Shown here one piece after another: positions 54,021 through 63,371 of a DNA stretch of 64,000 nt. Both the position numbers and the translations under genes were made by a program. This DNA comes from Sphingomicrobium sp. Its GTDB lineage: Bacteria; Pseudomonadota; Alphaproteobacteria; Sphingomonadales; Sphingomonadaceae. The first letter of the stretch is position 1, and each line of letters opens with the position of its first letter. The notes under the pieces are model-generated. The model did not search any database and was not told where the DNA came from. It was given only the letters and a program-made list of their open reading frames with translations. Where the stretch lies: the NCBI GenBank assembly GCA_030447545.1, contig JAUJOV010000007.1, forward strand, positions 17,486 through 81,485. The letters are read 5' to 3'.

Positions 54021-54653
54021 TCAGGGGCTCACACGGCGACAGTTATTGGCAGCGCGTACCGATATATCGACGTGCAGCCGCGCGTGCCTCGCATATTCGC
54101 GTGCTTCAGCCAGGCTCTTAGAATTCAAGGTGAGCGACGCCCATCCGACTACTCGCTGTGGATGGCTCGACAACGAAGGGAAGGTGTTTGCAGTAGCGGT
54201 CCAGCGTGAAATCGCGTTTTGTAGCTCCGACCAGCGCTTCAACGGTTCTCGCCAGCTGCCACCCAGGACATTAGCAACGACGCAGGCATTGTCGTCCGAT
54301 CGAGCCAAACTTTCTTCGCCCCTCAGGCCAGGAAGGATGCCGAGAGTACTCGCTCCCGCAGTCCGCCCGTCTCCGTTCGCATCGCCGTAGTACGGGCCGG
54401 ATGAGCCCACGACGAGGTTTCTTGCCTCCTCGGCAGCTTCGTGTGCGGCGCGGAGAGTAGAAGCGCCCTGCCACCGTGCAACAGCTCGGTCCAATGCTTC
54501 CAGCCTAGTCGTCAGACTTTCGGTGCTAGGTTGCTGCGGCTCGGTAGCTGCGGGTTGGGCCAGATCGGACGGAGCCAGATCGGGCGTCGTCGGCTCAGTG
54601 CGGCCACAGGCCATCAGCGCCAGCGGGACCAGCAGAGTTATCATCGACGTCAT
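54021..54653 (-). CDS. Lipoprotein of unknown function
   Basis: MTSMITLLVPLALMACGRTE (lipobox LMAC). Then a Pro/Ala/Gln-rich linker and a helical domain: LEALDRAVARWQGASTLRAAHEAAEEARNLVVG, SDDNACVVANVLGGSWREPLKRW and LAEAREYARHARLHVDISVRAA. Two more Cys lie in the mature part. One uninterrupted frame of about 210 residues. No family known to me. 54654-55024 has no supported gene. Confidence 0.65.
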   Translation of the reverse strand: MTSMITLLVPLALMACGRTEPTTPDLAPSDLAQPAATEPQQPSTESLTTRLEALDRAVARWQGASTLRAAHEAAEEARNLVVGSSGPYYGDANGDGRTAGASTLGILPGLRGEESLARSDDNACVVANVLGGSWREPLKRWSELQNAISRWTATANTFPSLSSHPQRVVGWASLTLNSKSLAEAREYARHARLHVDISVRAANNCRRVSP

Positions 54654-55024
54654 ATTCCGGGACTTACGCCGGTCTCCAATGAAATACATGATCATCCCTG
54701 ACCGCGTCCGGTCCGGGAGAGAACCTTGCACGTCCTCTCTGATGACCGGTTTACACCGCTGGCGAGGACTTCTCCGTTAGACCGAACACCGGGCCCAAGA
54801 CAGATCCAGCGCCAGTGAATGGTGAACCGGCTAAGCACCCGCAGAGGTCAATCGTATTCGGACGGTCAACCGCGCCCAAATTCAGCAGGAGAAACATCCG
54901 CCAGAGGCCAGCCACAAGGCCGCGGGCGCTATCCCACACTGTCCGGAGATCTCACACCCGGGTTGGCGCGATGTACTGAAGCTCACGGACCGTGCTCTCC
55001 CTCAGCGAGAGGTTCGTCGCCGGG
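54654..55024. other. 370-bp region without supported gene
   Basis: Short frames on both strands show no family pattern or start signal. It holds the promoter region of the leftward lipoprotein. Confidence 0.4.
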
Positions 55025-55216
55025 TCAGCGTGCTGCTCGCTTCGCAGCCGCGATGGCATCGCTCGCGTTCGAGTAGCGGTACCCGTTCCACTCGTAAGTG
55101 CTGTGCTGATGCGAGACGATGCCATAGCGATCGAGATCCGCTTGAGTCGTCTTCGAGCGATCATCCACAGGCTCGGGGGCTGTCGAATGCCCGAGCTGAG
55201 AGTTTTCGGTGGTCAT
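55025..55216 (-). CDS. Small 63-residue hypothetical protein
   Basis: MTTENSQLGHSTAPEPVDDRSKTTQADLDRYGI, then YEWNGYRYSNASDAIAAAKRAAR. The last part, WNGYRYSNASDAIAAAKR, looks like a conserved small-protein core. ATG at 55216 is favoured over a longer start that has low-complexity content. Confidence 0.5.
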   Translation of the reverse strand: MTTENSQLGHSTAPEPVDDRSKTTQADLDRYGIVSHQHSTYEWNGYRYSNASDAIAAAKRAAR

Positions 55217-55293
55217 TTGATGCTCCTGGGTGGTGGTTAGATGCGTCGTCAGCAGAACGAGCCGGTGCCGGCCGTAGAGTGACGGAGAAGCTT

Positions 55294-55739
55294 CAGCAGC
55301 AGCCATGTTTATTCGCGGGTTGTCGAGTAGGCTCAGAGACATCTCGAACGAGTTCTGCGGTGTCCCTTTCATTCGCGACGCGCGACATCTGCCTGGGAAA
55401 CAATTCCGCAGCAGCGACCCTCCTCATCAACGACTGGAATCCGACGAACCTGATTTTCTTCCATATTTGCACAGCACTCCTCGAGATCCGTCTCCGGAGA
55501 TCACTGTCACCACGGGCCCGGACATCACCTCACTCACGGGCGTATCGAGAATCCTTGCCTTGAGCCACGCAGCGGCAGGCAATGTCCCGGTCTGTAATCA
55601 CGCCGACCGGTTGACCGCTCTGGTCCACGACCGGAACCTCGCCGCAATCGTTCTGCACCATGAGCCTGGCCGCTTCCTGCACGCTGTTCTCAGGGCCACA
55701 GCAAGCCGGGTTCTCCGTCATAATCTCGCGCACCTGCAT
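55294..55739 (-). CDS. Tandem CBS-domain protein, frameshifted
   Basis: About 148 residues. MQVREIMTENPACCGPENSVQEAARLMVQND with EVPVVDQSGQPVGVITDRDIACR is CBS1; VSEVMSGPVVTV, NMEENQVRRIPVVDEEGRCCGIVSQADVA is CBS2. AGGAGG 7 nt before the ATG decides the start. Frameshifts near 55540, 55495 and 55383. CBS pairs bind adenosyl ligands and regulate partners. Unusually Cys-rich (six or more), next to metal-stress genes. Confidence 0.75.
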
Positions 55740-55894
55740 TACGTCCTCCTCATTAAGTTGCATTCCTGAATTGCGCCCTTCGGCAACTCCGCCTTCACGT
55801 CCATGGTCCCGCGCCCAAATGACGCGGTTCTTCTTTGGGATCGCGGGTGCGCCGCAGGCGAGCACCCACGGCGCTGCTGCCCGCGTACTATGGC

Positions 55895-56181
55895 CTAGTT
55901 GTTCGCTCTGCTGTCCATGCCGGACATGTTGCCCATCATCTGCATCATCCGGTTACAGCTGGCCATCATCTCCATCATCTGCTTGTGCATTTGTGGATCA
56001 TTCATCTGCATCTGGCCTTTGCCCATGTTGCCACCGGACATCATCTGGCGATGCTGCTCGGGGTCATTCCCTGACGCTGAGCACTGTTCTGCAGCGGGCT
56101 CTTCTGTTGAGCGACGGCTACCGAAGCCAGGCCAAGGCCGGCAACAACGCCCGTCACGATCATCTTCATGCTCTTGGTCAT
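55895..56181 (-). CDS. Met-rich periplasmic protein under a MerR-type promoter, one frameshift
   Basis: MTKSMKMIVTGVVAGLGLASVAVAQQ is a signal peptide (AVA-QQ cleavage). After a frameshift near 56072 the mature part is dominated by Met, Gln and Asn: QMMSGGNMGKGQMQMNDPQMHKQMMEMMASCNRMMQMMGNMSG. Methionine clusters of this type bind Cu(I) in periplasmic copper-resistance proteins. AGAAGGAG precedes the ATG. The promoter is the same as that of the Cu ATPase gene. I infer periplasmic copper sequestration. Confidence 0.7.
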
Positions 56182-56202
56182 CTTTTATCTCCTTCTGATG
56201 CC

Positions 56203-56233
56203 AAGATAGGGATTGACACCGTTGGAAGGTCAA
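56203..56233 (-). promoter_or_regulatory. MerR/CueR-type promoter of the Met-rich gene
   Basis: -35 TTGACC (56228-56233), 19-bp spacer holding TTCCAACGG-TGTCAA, -10 TATCTT (56203-56208). The elongated spacer is the hallmark of MerR-family-activated promoters. Confidence 0.7.
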
Positions 56234-56474
56234 GAGCCTGGCCAATTTTTTGCTATTCTTCTTGATGGTTGAAATGGCTCTTATCGCCTCGCGCGCCAGA
56301 GTGCCGTTCCGCCGCAACCTAGTTCACCCCCGTTGTGCCTAAAGAGTAGCAACGACTGCGCAGCTCGGTGGCGCAACGGCTTACCTCCGAGATTGTTGAA
56401 GGATGCAGATTCGAGAAATATTTCTGGCCGCGGCCTGGAATGGGAACAGAGTAAGAGCGGGCCTTCTGAGAAGC

Positions 56475-57791
56475 TCAGGCCAGCTGGGTAGCGTCCGATT
56501 GAAATAGCTTTTCAGAGTGGTGATAGCGTCGCATCCAGTCGCGTCGGCGGCGAACGTAAGGCTCGTCATATTCGCTCGGCATGGCGACGGGAACGACGAG
56601 GCACACACTCTTGGCCGGCAGCACGTTCTGCCAATCTTCGATCAGCTGTTTATAGGCTCTGCCGACTGGTCGGATGTTCCGGTCCAGATCATAAAGTCCC
56701 AGGGGGTTAACGTTGCCATTGTTTTCCCGGAGCGCAGTGTCCCAGTCCACCTGATCCGTGAGAGAGTACCAGGTGAAACCGACCGTCGGCACTCCGTCGT
56801 TGCGGACGCGCAGCAGGTTCGCCCACTGCTTCCAAAGCCAATCCTCGGCTTCGTCCCCGCCGGGGCCCTGAACCATGTTCGTTTCGGTGTGCATCACCGG
56901 AAGGCGGTAGCGCTCGTGATACTGGCGCGTGATGCCGTCATAACCAAAGACCTCACCGGCAGCCCAAGTCCTGCCGTCCGCTCCGACGCGATGCTCATTC
57001 GTGATGTAGTAATCGTTGCCCATGATCGCGTGATGCCGGACGTCGTGCTGCAGGAAGAATTCGTATTCCTCGGAAGTCATACCGTTGCTGAGGAGATACT
57101 CGTACATGGTCGAATCGACTCGCCGCCCATAGTTCAGATCGAGGCTCAGGAAGCGCATCGAGTTCTTGACCTCAGCTGGCTTGATCGCCGCGGGGCTGTC
57201 GGCGTGAAAATATTCTGAACTCTCCGATTGAATGAAGAGAGCGTCGGGCCGGACCTGGAGGATCGCCCGCATGGCCAAGACGTTCGCCTTCACCAGATGC
57301 TTCAGAGCGGTGACGAAGGTGCGATCGGTAGTGCCCTGCTCATTCCACCAGCCGTAGAGACCAGAGAAGGTTGCGCAGACGAACATCTCGTTGACGGGCG
57401 TGTAAAGCTGAACCCATGGGTATCGCTGCGCGAACGCGCGGGCGTAGCTCTCGAACAGCCACGGAAAGTCAGGATTCTGGAAGTTGCCGATCCAGTCCGG
57501 AACACCGAAGTGACAGAGATCCGCGATCGGGACGATATCCAGCTCCTTGAGCCGGTTCATCGTTATGTCGGCAAAGCCCCAGTCGAACCGGTCGGGTCCG
57601 ACGAAAGTCCGGTGCAGTGGCGGACCGAATCTCAGGAAGCGGATGCCAATCTCTTCCAGCAGTTCAAAGTCGGTCCGCCAGTGCTCGTAGAAGCCGCACT
57701 TCTCCAGCTCGTCCACCCGGATCCGGCCGTTCTGGATTGTCGGGATGCTGTTCTCGATGCCGGTCGCGAACATGAAGAATGGATTGAACAT
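56475..57791 (-). CDS. Glycoside hydrolase family 1-like beta-glycosidase
   Basis: 438 residues, intact. (beta/alpha)8 hydrolase: LEEIGIRFLRFGPPLH, WVQLYTPVNEMFVCAT with acid/base E135, and VMHTETNMVQGPGG with nucleophile E303. Also GFTWYSLTDQVDWD and GLYDLDRNIRPVGRAYKQLI near the end, as in family 1. No signal peptide, so cytoplasmic. Its ends lie 85 nt from copA and 290 nt from the Met-rich gene. Its role among metal genes is not obvious. Confidence 0.82.
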   Translation of the reverse strand: MFNPFFMFATGIENSIPTIQNGRIRVDELEKCGFYEHWRTDFELLEEIGIRFLRFGPPLHRTFVGPDRFDWGFADITMNRLKELDIVPIADLCHFGVPDWIGNFQNPDFPWLFESYARAFAQRYPWVQLYTPVNEMFVCATFSGLYGWWNEQGTTDRTFVTALKHLVKANVLAMRAILQVRPDALFIQSESSEYFHADSPAAIKPAEVKNSMRFLSLDLNYGRRVDSTMYEYLLSNGMTSEEYEFFLQHDVRHHAIMGNDYYITNEHRVGADGRTWAAGEVFGYDGITRQYHERYRLPVMHTETNMVQGPGGDEAEDWLWKQWANLLRVRNDGVPTVGFTWYSLTDQVDWDTALRENNGNVNPLGLYDLDRNIRPVGRAYKQLIEDWQNVLPAKSVCLVVPVAMPSEYDEPYVRRRRDWMRRYHHSEKLFQSDATQLA

Positions 57792-57876
57792 GGATGCTCC
57801 GTCTTTTTGGCTTCAGGGGCGCGCCGCTTGGACCACCCCGCGGATTGGCCGCGAGGGCCGAATGCAGGACGGGTCG

Positions 57877-60264
57877 TCAGGCGAGCTTTGCGTGCCTCAG
57901 GCGCAGGGCATTGCCGATGACCGTTACGGAGCTGAAGGCCATCGCCGCACCAGCGATGATGGGGCTCAGCAATATGCCGAAGAACGGGTAGAGCAAGCCG
58001 GCCGCGATCGGCACCGCGAGCGCATTGAAAATGAATGCGAAGAACAAGTTCTGGCGGATATTGCGCATCGTGGAGCGCGACAGACGCAAAGCACGGACGA
58101 TAGCGCCAAGGTCGCCCTTGATCAGCGTGACGGCCGCGCTCTCCATGGCAACATCCGTTCCTGTTCCCATCGCAATCCCGACGTCCGCTGCAGCGAGCGC
58201 CGGCGCATCGTTGATTCCGTCACCAGCCATTGCAACCCGAGCGCCAGCTTGCCGGAGGCTCGATACGACCGCCTGTTTTTGAGCCGGAAGGACTTCAGCA
58301 ATGATCTCGTCGATCCCACCGATCTTCCTGGCTACAGCTTCAGCCGTTGCGCGGCTGTCTCCGGTCAGCATCACGATGCGGATATTTTCGTCGCGAAGCG
58401 CCGCGATGGCGGCCTTGGCGGTGGCCTTGACGGGATCGGCCACGACGAGCAGCCCGGCGAGCTCACCGTCAACAGCGGCAAACATGACGCCCTGGGCTTC
58501 CTGCCGCAGCGATTCCGCTTTGCCGAGGGCGTCCCCGGCAGCGACGCCGAGCTTCTCGAGCAGCGTTTCGTTACCTAGGCCAACTGTTTTACCGTCGACG
58601 GTTCCAGTCACACCCATGCCGGTGTGAGACTCGAAATCGTGCACCGGAAGGAGCTGCAGCCCTCTTTCTTCCGCGCCATTTACGATCGCCTCGGCGAGCG
58701 GATGCTCGCTGCCACGTTCCAGCGATGCTGCCAATCGCAGAAACTGGTCGTCCGCGATGCCCGACAGTGTTTCCAGATGGACGAGGTGCGGCTTGCCTTC
58801 CGTCAGCGTGCCTGTCTTGTCGATGACCACTGTGTCGATCTTCTCGAGGAGCTCCAGCGCCTCTGCATTCTTCACAAGAACGCCCGCCTGCGCTCCGCGG
58901 CCGGTTCCGACCATGACGGACATCGGCGTCGCGAGACCGAGCGCACAGGGACATGCGATGATCAGAACCGCGACAGCGTTGACGAGCGCAAAGCCCATCG
59001 CTGGAGCGGGTCCAAAGACGGACCATAAAACGAACGAAAGTATTGCGATCAGCACCACGGCGGGGACGAAAAGCCCGGCCACCTTGTCGACCAGGCTCTG
59101 AATTGGCGCCCTGGAGCGCTGGGCCTGCGCAACCATGTGGACAATCTGCGATAGCATGGTGTCCTTGCCGACCCGCTCGGCGCGCATCAGCATCGTTCCG
59201 GTGCCGTTCACCGTCGCGCCGGTGACCTTGTCGCCCGGCTTCTTTGCGACCGGAACCGGCTCGCCGGTGATCATCGACTCATCAATCGCCGTCCGCCCTT
59301 CCACGACCACACCGTCCACCGGGATCTTTTCGCCGGGCCTGACACGTAGCTGGTCGCCAACGTGAACCAGCTCAAGCGACACGTCTTCTTCCTCTCCGCC
59401 GCCACGAACCACACGTGCAGTTTTCGGCGCCAGACCGAGCAGTGCGCGGATCGCCTGTCCCGTTGATGCGCGCGCCCTGAGCTCCAAAACCTGCCCCAGC
59501 AGAACCAGTGCGACGATCACAGCCGCAGCCTCGAAGTAGATCGGAACTTCACCTTCGGGCGAACGGAAGGTGCTTGGAAAAAGGCCCGGGAACAGAGCGG
59601 CGATGGCGCTGTAGAGATAGGCCATACCCACGCCGATGGAGATGAGCGTAAACATGTTCAGGTTGCGCGTTTTGATGGACGCCCAGCCGCGCTCGACGAA
59701 GGGCCAGCCTGCCCAGAGGACGACGGGAGTCGCCAGCGCAAGTTGAACGAGCGCGGAGACACCAGGCGCGAGCAGGTGCCATCCGAAGAGCTCGGCCCCC
59801 ATCGTCAGGACGAGAAGAGGTACAGAGAGCAGAACCGCCACCCAGAAGCGGCGCGTGAAATCGATGAGCTCAGGGCTGGCGCCTTCGTCCAGACTGGGCT
59901 CGAGAGGCTCCAGCGCCATCCCGCAGACGGGGCAGCTTTCCGGCCCAGGCCGGCGGACCTCCGGATGCATCGGGCACGTCCAGACGGTACCTTCGGCGGC
60001 CTGCGGCAACGCTCCCATTGCTGGCTGCAGAACGGCTGGATCCTTTGAGGCCGGATTGAGATACTTGTCCGGGTCGGCAGCAAACTTGGCGCGGCAGCTT
60101 TCGCTGCAGAAATGGTAGATGCCGCGATCAGTCTCATGTTTGTGCCGCGTAGAAGCCGGATCGACGCTCATCCCGCAAACGGGATCCGTCACCCGCTCAT
60201 GCGCCAGCGCAACTTGGTCCCGACCAGTTTCCGTTTCACGCTGACCGCAGCAATTTTGAGCCAT
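57877..60264 (-). CDS. copA: Copper-exporting P1B-type ATPase with YHS and heavy-metal-binding N-terminal modules
   Basis: 795 residues, intact. YHS domain ([37 protein letters not shown]), then [21 protein letters not shown] metal-binding module. Eight TM segments with the Cu-translocating CPCALGL motif (about residue 436). Phosphorylation loop [10 protein letters not shown] (about 480), SEHPLAEAI, and [20 protein letters not shown]. Exports Cu(I) from the cytoplasm to the periplasm. AGGAG precedes the ATG. Under the CueR-type promoter at 60296. Confidence 0.95.
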   Translation of the reverse strand: MAQNCCGQRETETGRDQVALAHERVTDPVCGMSVDPASTRHKHETDRGIYHFCSESCRAKFAADPDKYLNPASKDPAVLQPAMGALPQAAEGTVWTCPMHPEVRRPGPESCPVCGMALEPLEPSLDEGASPELIDFTRRFWVAVLLSVPLLVLTMGAELFGWHLLAPGVSALVQLALATPVVLWAGWPFVERGWASIKTRNLNMFTLISIGVGMAYLYSAIAALFPGLFPSTFRSPEGEVPIYFEAAAVIVALVLLGQVLELRARASTGQAIRALLGLAPKTARVVRGGGEEEDVSLELVHVGDQLRVRPGEKIPVDGVVVEGRTAIDESMITGEPVPVAKKPGDKVTGATVNGTGTMLMRAERVGKDTMLSQIVHMVAQAQRSRAPIQSLVDKVAGLFVPAVVLIAILSFVLWSVFGPAPAMGFALVNAVAVLIIACPCALGLATPMSVMVGTGRGAQAGVLVKNAEALELLEKIDTVVIDKTGTLTEGKPHLVHLETLSGIADDQFLRLAASLERGSEHPLAEAIVNGAEERGLQLLPVHDFESHTGMGVTGTVDGKTVGLGNETLLEKLGVAAGDALGKAESLRQEAQGVMFAAVDGELAGLLVVADPVKATAKAAIAALRDENIRIVMLTGDSRATAEAVARKIGGIDEIIAEVLPAQKQAVVSSLRQAGARVAMAGDGINDAPALAAADVGIAMGTGTDVAMESAAVTLIKGDLGAIVRALRLSRSTMRNIRQNLFFAFIFNALAVPIAAGLLYPFFGILLSPIIAGAAMAFSSVTVIGNALRLRHAKLA

Positions 60265-60295
60265 TGACTTGCCTACTCCTGAATGTTCTTGGAGC

Positions 60296-60326
60296 TAGAT
60301 AGTGTTTGACACCGTTGGAAGGTCAA
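60296..60326 (-). promoter_or_regulatory. MerR/CueR-type promoter of copA
   Basis: -35 TTGACC (60321-60326), 19-bp spacer, -10 TATCTA (60296-60301). CTTGACCTTCCAACGGTGTC is identical to the promoter at 56203-56233. Confidence 0.8.
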
Positions 60327-60449
60327 GCTCGTCCACGGTGCAAACGTCCGGATGACTGACATTTGCCTGCGCGGGCAAGGCGCCGGCGCATTCGCATGAA
60401 TGCTCAGCTCGCTCCCGAAGCGTTCAGGAGCTTGTCGCTCGAGCCGAGA

Positions 60450-60466
60450 CCCCGTTGGAAGGTCAA
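60450..60466 (-). promoter_or_regulatory. Third, partial copy of the CueR-type operator
   Basis: TTGACCTTCCAACGGGG matches the upstream half, but no -10 lies 19 bp downstream. It is about 140 bp upstream of the copA promoter and within the end of the SRPBCC gene. Confidence 0.5.
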
Positions 60467-61068
60467 GTCCCCGTCAAGAAATGCGCCGCGCTAATTCCTG
60501 GAAAAGCTGAGCGTTGATCCCGCGGGTCGGCGCGCGGGCAATGCGAAGAGCGGCGCCCATCACCGGCGCGAGCCCCTTCTCCGGCCATTGGGTGTCTTAG
60601 ACCCCTTCCCGACAACTGAGTGGCTGCTGCCGGTGATTTCGACCGTTTGCTGTTTAGATGCCCAGCCAAGGCATAGTTCGAGCTTCTCAGGAGATGGTCC
60701 AGCCTCTTTTTCATTGGCCGGCCCAACAAGGCGGCAACGAGACCACGACACTTTATGCTGTGCCGCAGACTGGCTCCCGTCGCGATTTGTTCGATGGTGA
60801 AACGCTCCTCCATGACAAACACGCTGCGGATGCCAAACACCCATGAGAGTGCCGCTCGTTCCTGGAAGTCTTTGATCCGGGCATCCGTGGAATAGATCCA
60901 GCCCCACCCTGCGACATTAAGCGCACAGGTGATCGACGCTCCCGGGGCAGCAACACCCCTTATGGTCAGCCATGGGTGCCAGTCTTCATAGCGATCAAAA
61001 TCCGTCAGAACGCTCCAGATTTCACTGGGTGGGGCGGCAATACTTTGCTCAGTCACGACCTCGATCAT
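60463..61068 (-). CDS. SRPBCC-family (polyketide cyclase/START-like) protein, 3' end uncertain
   Basis: MIEVVTEQSIAAPPSEIWSVLTDFDRYEDWHPWL is the beginning of the SRPBCC/polyketide cyclase family, then NVAGWGWIYSTDARIKDFQERAALSWVFG and MEERFTIEQI. The last 60 residues lose the pattern, with a frameshift probable near 60640. The domain has a large lipid-like pocket; the ligand is unknown. An upstream start (MVTGGQA at 61089) is also possible. It lies upstream of copA, whose promoter region overlaps this gene's end. Confidence 0.7.
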   Translation of the reverse strand: MIEVVTEQSIAAPPSEIWSVLTDFDRYEDWHPWLTIRGVAAPGASITCALNVAGWGWIYSTDARIKDFQERAALSWVFGIRSVFVMEERFTIEQIATGASLRHSIKCRGLVAALLGRPMKKRLDHLLRSSNYALAGHLNSKRSKSPAAATQLSGRGLRHPMAGEGARAGDGRRSSHCPRADPRDQRSAFPGISAAHFLTGT

Positions 61069-61231
61069 TGCCTGACCGCCAGTGACCACGGTCTACCTGT
61101 GTGGGTTGGAATCGGCTGCTCGCCAGCTCCACCTGTGATTTCAGGGATGGGCATGCCTTTCCTGTCCTGCGCCATAAACCGGGAGCTGTGGCCCACGAAG
61201 AATACAGAGGCGGCTGCTGTGGCTCCGCCGA

Positions 61232-61984
61232 CTATCCCTGCTCCGCTTTTTCTCGTGCAGATTCCATGGATCGGACAGCACTTCCGCCCACCTCACCACA
61301 CCGGAGGTTGGCCGGAACAGCAATGTCCATTTTGTCCGGGTACGGCAGCTCCAGGTTCATCATGATATCGACGAACTCGGTCATCTCCTTGCCGCCGCCC
61401 AAACGGGGGTTCCGCTCGCGTTCCTGCGCGACGCTTGAAACGTGCCGGTGCTGATAGTCGTGTGCCGGATAGACAAGCGTGTCGTCCGGCAAGGTGAAGA
61501 TCTTGTCACACACCGAACGGTAGAGCGTCTCGGCATTGCCGTTCTGGAAATCAGTGCGGCCGCAGCCGTCGATCAAAAGTGCGTCGCCGCTGAACAGCAG
61601 GTGGAACCCGCCCGCCTCTAGGAGATAGCTGTGATGCGAATCGGTGTGCCCTGGCGTAAACAGCGGCAGGAGCGTGATGCTCCCCATTGCCAAGGGTCGA
61701 TCCTCCGCCACTGCGATGTCAGCGCAATCAAGCCCTTCCATGGCTGGGACGGCCACTTTGCATCCGGTGATCGAGCGCAGCCGGCTGGCCGAGCTGATGT
61801 GATCCGCGTGAATGTGCGTCTCGAGCGTCGTTGTGAGCCTCAGGCCCAGTTGCCTGATTACCTCCAGGTCGCGCTCAATCGTCTCTACCACCGGGTCGAC
61901 CAGCAGACATTCACCGGTGTCTGCGCAACCGAGCAGGTAGGTGTAGGTCGAGGACTCAGCGTCGATGAGCTGACGGAAGATCAT
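61232..61984 (-). CDS. ETHE1-like persulfide dioxygenase (metallo-beta-lactamase fold)
   Basis: About 250 residues. MIFRQLIDAESSTYTYLLG, then the metal site TTLETHIHADHISS with H57, H59, D61, H62, LFTPGHTDSHHSYLL, LFSGDALLIDGCGRTDFQNG and VYPAHDYQHRHVSS. The end MDIAVPANLRCG is typical of ETHE1/SdoA enzymes, which oxidise glutathione persulfide. The start ATG overlaps the CueR-like stop as ATGA, so it is translated with the regulator. The end is slightly uncertain. Confidence 0.88.
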   Translation of the reverse strand: MIFRQLIDAESSTYTYLLGCADTGECLLVDPVVETIERDLEVIRQLGLRLTTTLETHIHADHISSASRLRSITGCKVAVPAMEGLDCADIAVAEDRPLAMGSITLLPLFTPGHTDSHHSYLLEAGGFHLLFSGDALLIDGCGRTDFQNGNAETLYRSVCDKIFTLPDDTLVYPAHDYQHRHVSSVAQERERNPRLGGGKEMTEFVDIMMNLELPYPDKMDIAVPANLRCGEVGGSAVRSMESAREKAEQG

Positions 61985-62446
61985 TGCGGCGTCGCGTGCA
62001 CTCGCCCGACCCCGAAGCGGCTCTCGACCGGAGCGTCGCATTCGCCATGGCGGCCTTCGGCGAGATCCTGAAGAATCGGGCAGTCCGGGCGGTCATCGTC
62101 GCTGCATCGTTCTGCCAGGTCCCTTAGCGTCGCGATCATCTCCTGCAGTTGCGTGACCTTCTCGCAAAGGTGCTCGATGTGCTCGACTGCGACTGCCCTC
62201 ACCTCGGCGCTCGAACGGTCGCGCGTCCGCCACAACGCAAGCAGGTCCTGGATTTGCGCAACGGAAAAGCCGAGATCACGCGAGCGCCGGATGAACTGTA
62301 GCGTGTGAACATCATTGCTCGTGTACACGCGGTATCCTGACGCAGTTCGTCCGGCGGTCTCGATGAGGCCAATCTTCTCATAGTGACGGATCATTTTCGT
62401 CGACACTCCGGAAGCAGTAGCCGCTTCACCGATGTTCAAAATCCAT
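61981..62446 (-). CDS. cueR: CueR-like MerR-family Cu(I)-responsive regulator
   Basis: NIGEAATASGVSTKMIRHYEKIGLI is the MerR N-terminal winged helix, then RTASGYRVYTSNDVHTLQFIRRSRDLGFSVAQIQDLL and the coiled coil. The C-terminal loop CSDDDRPDCPIL has the C-x7-C of CueR Cu(I) sensors. AGGAG before ATG 62446 and a one-base insertion after ATGGATTT suggest MDLNIGEA as the true start. It probably controls the TTGACC-N19-TATCT promoters of copA and the Met-rich gene. Overlaps the persulfide dioxygenase ATG. Confidence 0.85.
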
Positions 62447-62466
62447 CTCCTGCAGTTTTGCTGGCC

Positions 62467-62495
62467 GGCCGCGGAGGGAGGACTTCTCCGCGGCC
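62467..62495. other. 10-bp stem-loop in the cueR leader
   Basis: GGCCGCGGAG/CTCCGCGGCC with a 9-nt loop, 21 nt upstream of the cueR start. Confidence 0.6.
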
Positions 62496-62528
62496 GACTT
62501 CCCATCTTATAACCCAACCATCCAACAA

Positions 62529-62542
62529 TGGGAACGTTCCCA
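62529..62542. promoter_or_regulatory. 14-bp perfect palindrome TGGGAACGTTCCCA
   Basis: In the gap between prx and cueR, upstream of a TTATAA box at 62508-62513. Likely operator or remnant. Confidence 0.4.
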
Positions 62543-62598
62543 ATGAATGGCGCGCTGCTTGGGAGCACGGTGCCTGAGGCAGCAAGCGCGACCCGCCG

Positions 62599-63234
62599 TC
62601 ACTCCGCTGGTTCGGGCACGACCCGCAGATACGGCTTGATGGTTTTCCAGCCGCCGGGAAACTTCTTGCGTGCCTCCTCGTCCGAAACCGACGGAACGAT
62701 GATCACGTCCTCTCCGCGAGTCCAGTCCGCTGGAGTTGCGACACTGTGGTTGGCGGTAAGCTGGAGCGAGTCGATCGCCCGCAGGATTTCGTCGAAATTA
62801 CGCCCGGTGCTCGCCGGGTAGACGAGGCTGAGCTTGAGCTTCTTGTCGGGCCCGATGATGTACACCGACCTCACCGTCATCGTGTCGCTCGCGTTCGGGT
62901 GGATCATTCCGTAGAGATCGGCGATCTTGCGATCGGGATCGGCAAGCAGCGGGAAATTCAAGGCCGCGCCTTGGGTTTCCTCAATGTCGCCGGCCCACTT
63001 CTTGTGCTCGGAAACGGGGTCCACTGACAGTCCGATTACCTTCACGCCGCGGCGATCGAATTCGGGCTTGAGTTTTGCCACGGCACCGAGTTCGGTCGTG
63101 CAAACGGGAGTGAAATCCTTCGGGTGCGAAAACAGGACCGTCCAGGATCCTTCGATCCAGTCGTGGAAGCGGATCGGCCCTTCCGTACTGTCGGATTCGA
63201 AGTCCGGAACGGTATCGCCAAGCTGTAGTGTCAT
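62599..63234 (-). CDS. 1-Cys peroxiredoxin (Prx6 type)
   Basis: 211 residues, intact. TLQLGDTVPDFESDSTEGPI, WTVLFSHPKDFTPVCTTELG with peroxidatic C45, KVIGLSVDPVSEHKKW, and the C-terminal AIDSLQLTANHSVATPADW typical of Prx6. Only one Cys is present in the protein, in line with a 1-Cys mechanism resolved by glutathione or another thiol. Reduces peroxides. AAGGAG precedes the ATG. Leftward, same strand as cueR. Confidence 0.95.
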   Translation of the reverse strand: MTLQLGDTVPDFESDSTEGPIRFHDWIEGSWTVLFSHPKDFTPVCTTELGAVAKLKPEFDRRGVKVIGLSVDPVSEHKKWAGDIEETQGAALNFPLLADPDRKIADLYGMIHPNASDTMTVRSVYIIGPDKKLKLSLVYPASTGRNFDEILRAIDSLQLTANHSVATPADWTRGEDVIIVPSVSDEEARKKFPGGWKTIKPYLRVVPEPAE

Positions 63235-63371
63235 GCTCTTTCTCCTTGGTTCGGGTGTGAATAGTCCCTTGGCCCGAGTTCGCGGGGCCCTTTCCGCTCT
63301 GCGCGGGACAAGCTGCAGAACGGATCGCCCGGCTCTCCGGGCGACTGAAGTGATGAAGTCAAAGCGCGCGA

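Noticed and set aside
56355..56440. tRNA-like stretch (CAGCTCGGTGGCGCAACGGC then GATTCGAG)
   Set aside because: The D-arm and T-loop look alike, but no acceptor stem or anticodon stem pairs, and there is no CCA. At most a remnant.
61090..61231. Extra gene between SRPBCC and ETHE1-like genes
   Set aside because: Short frames on both strands with no recognisable pattern.
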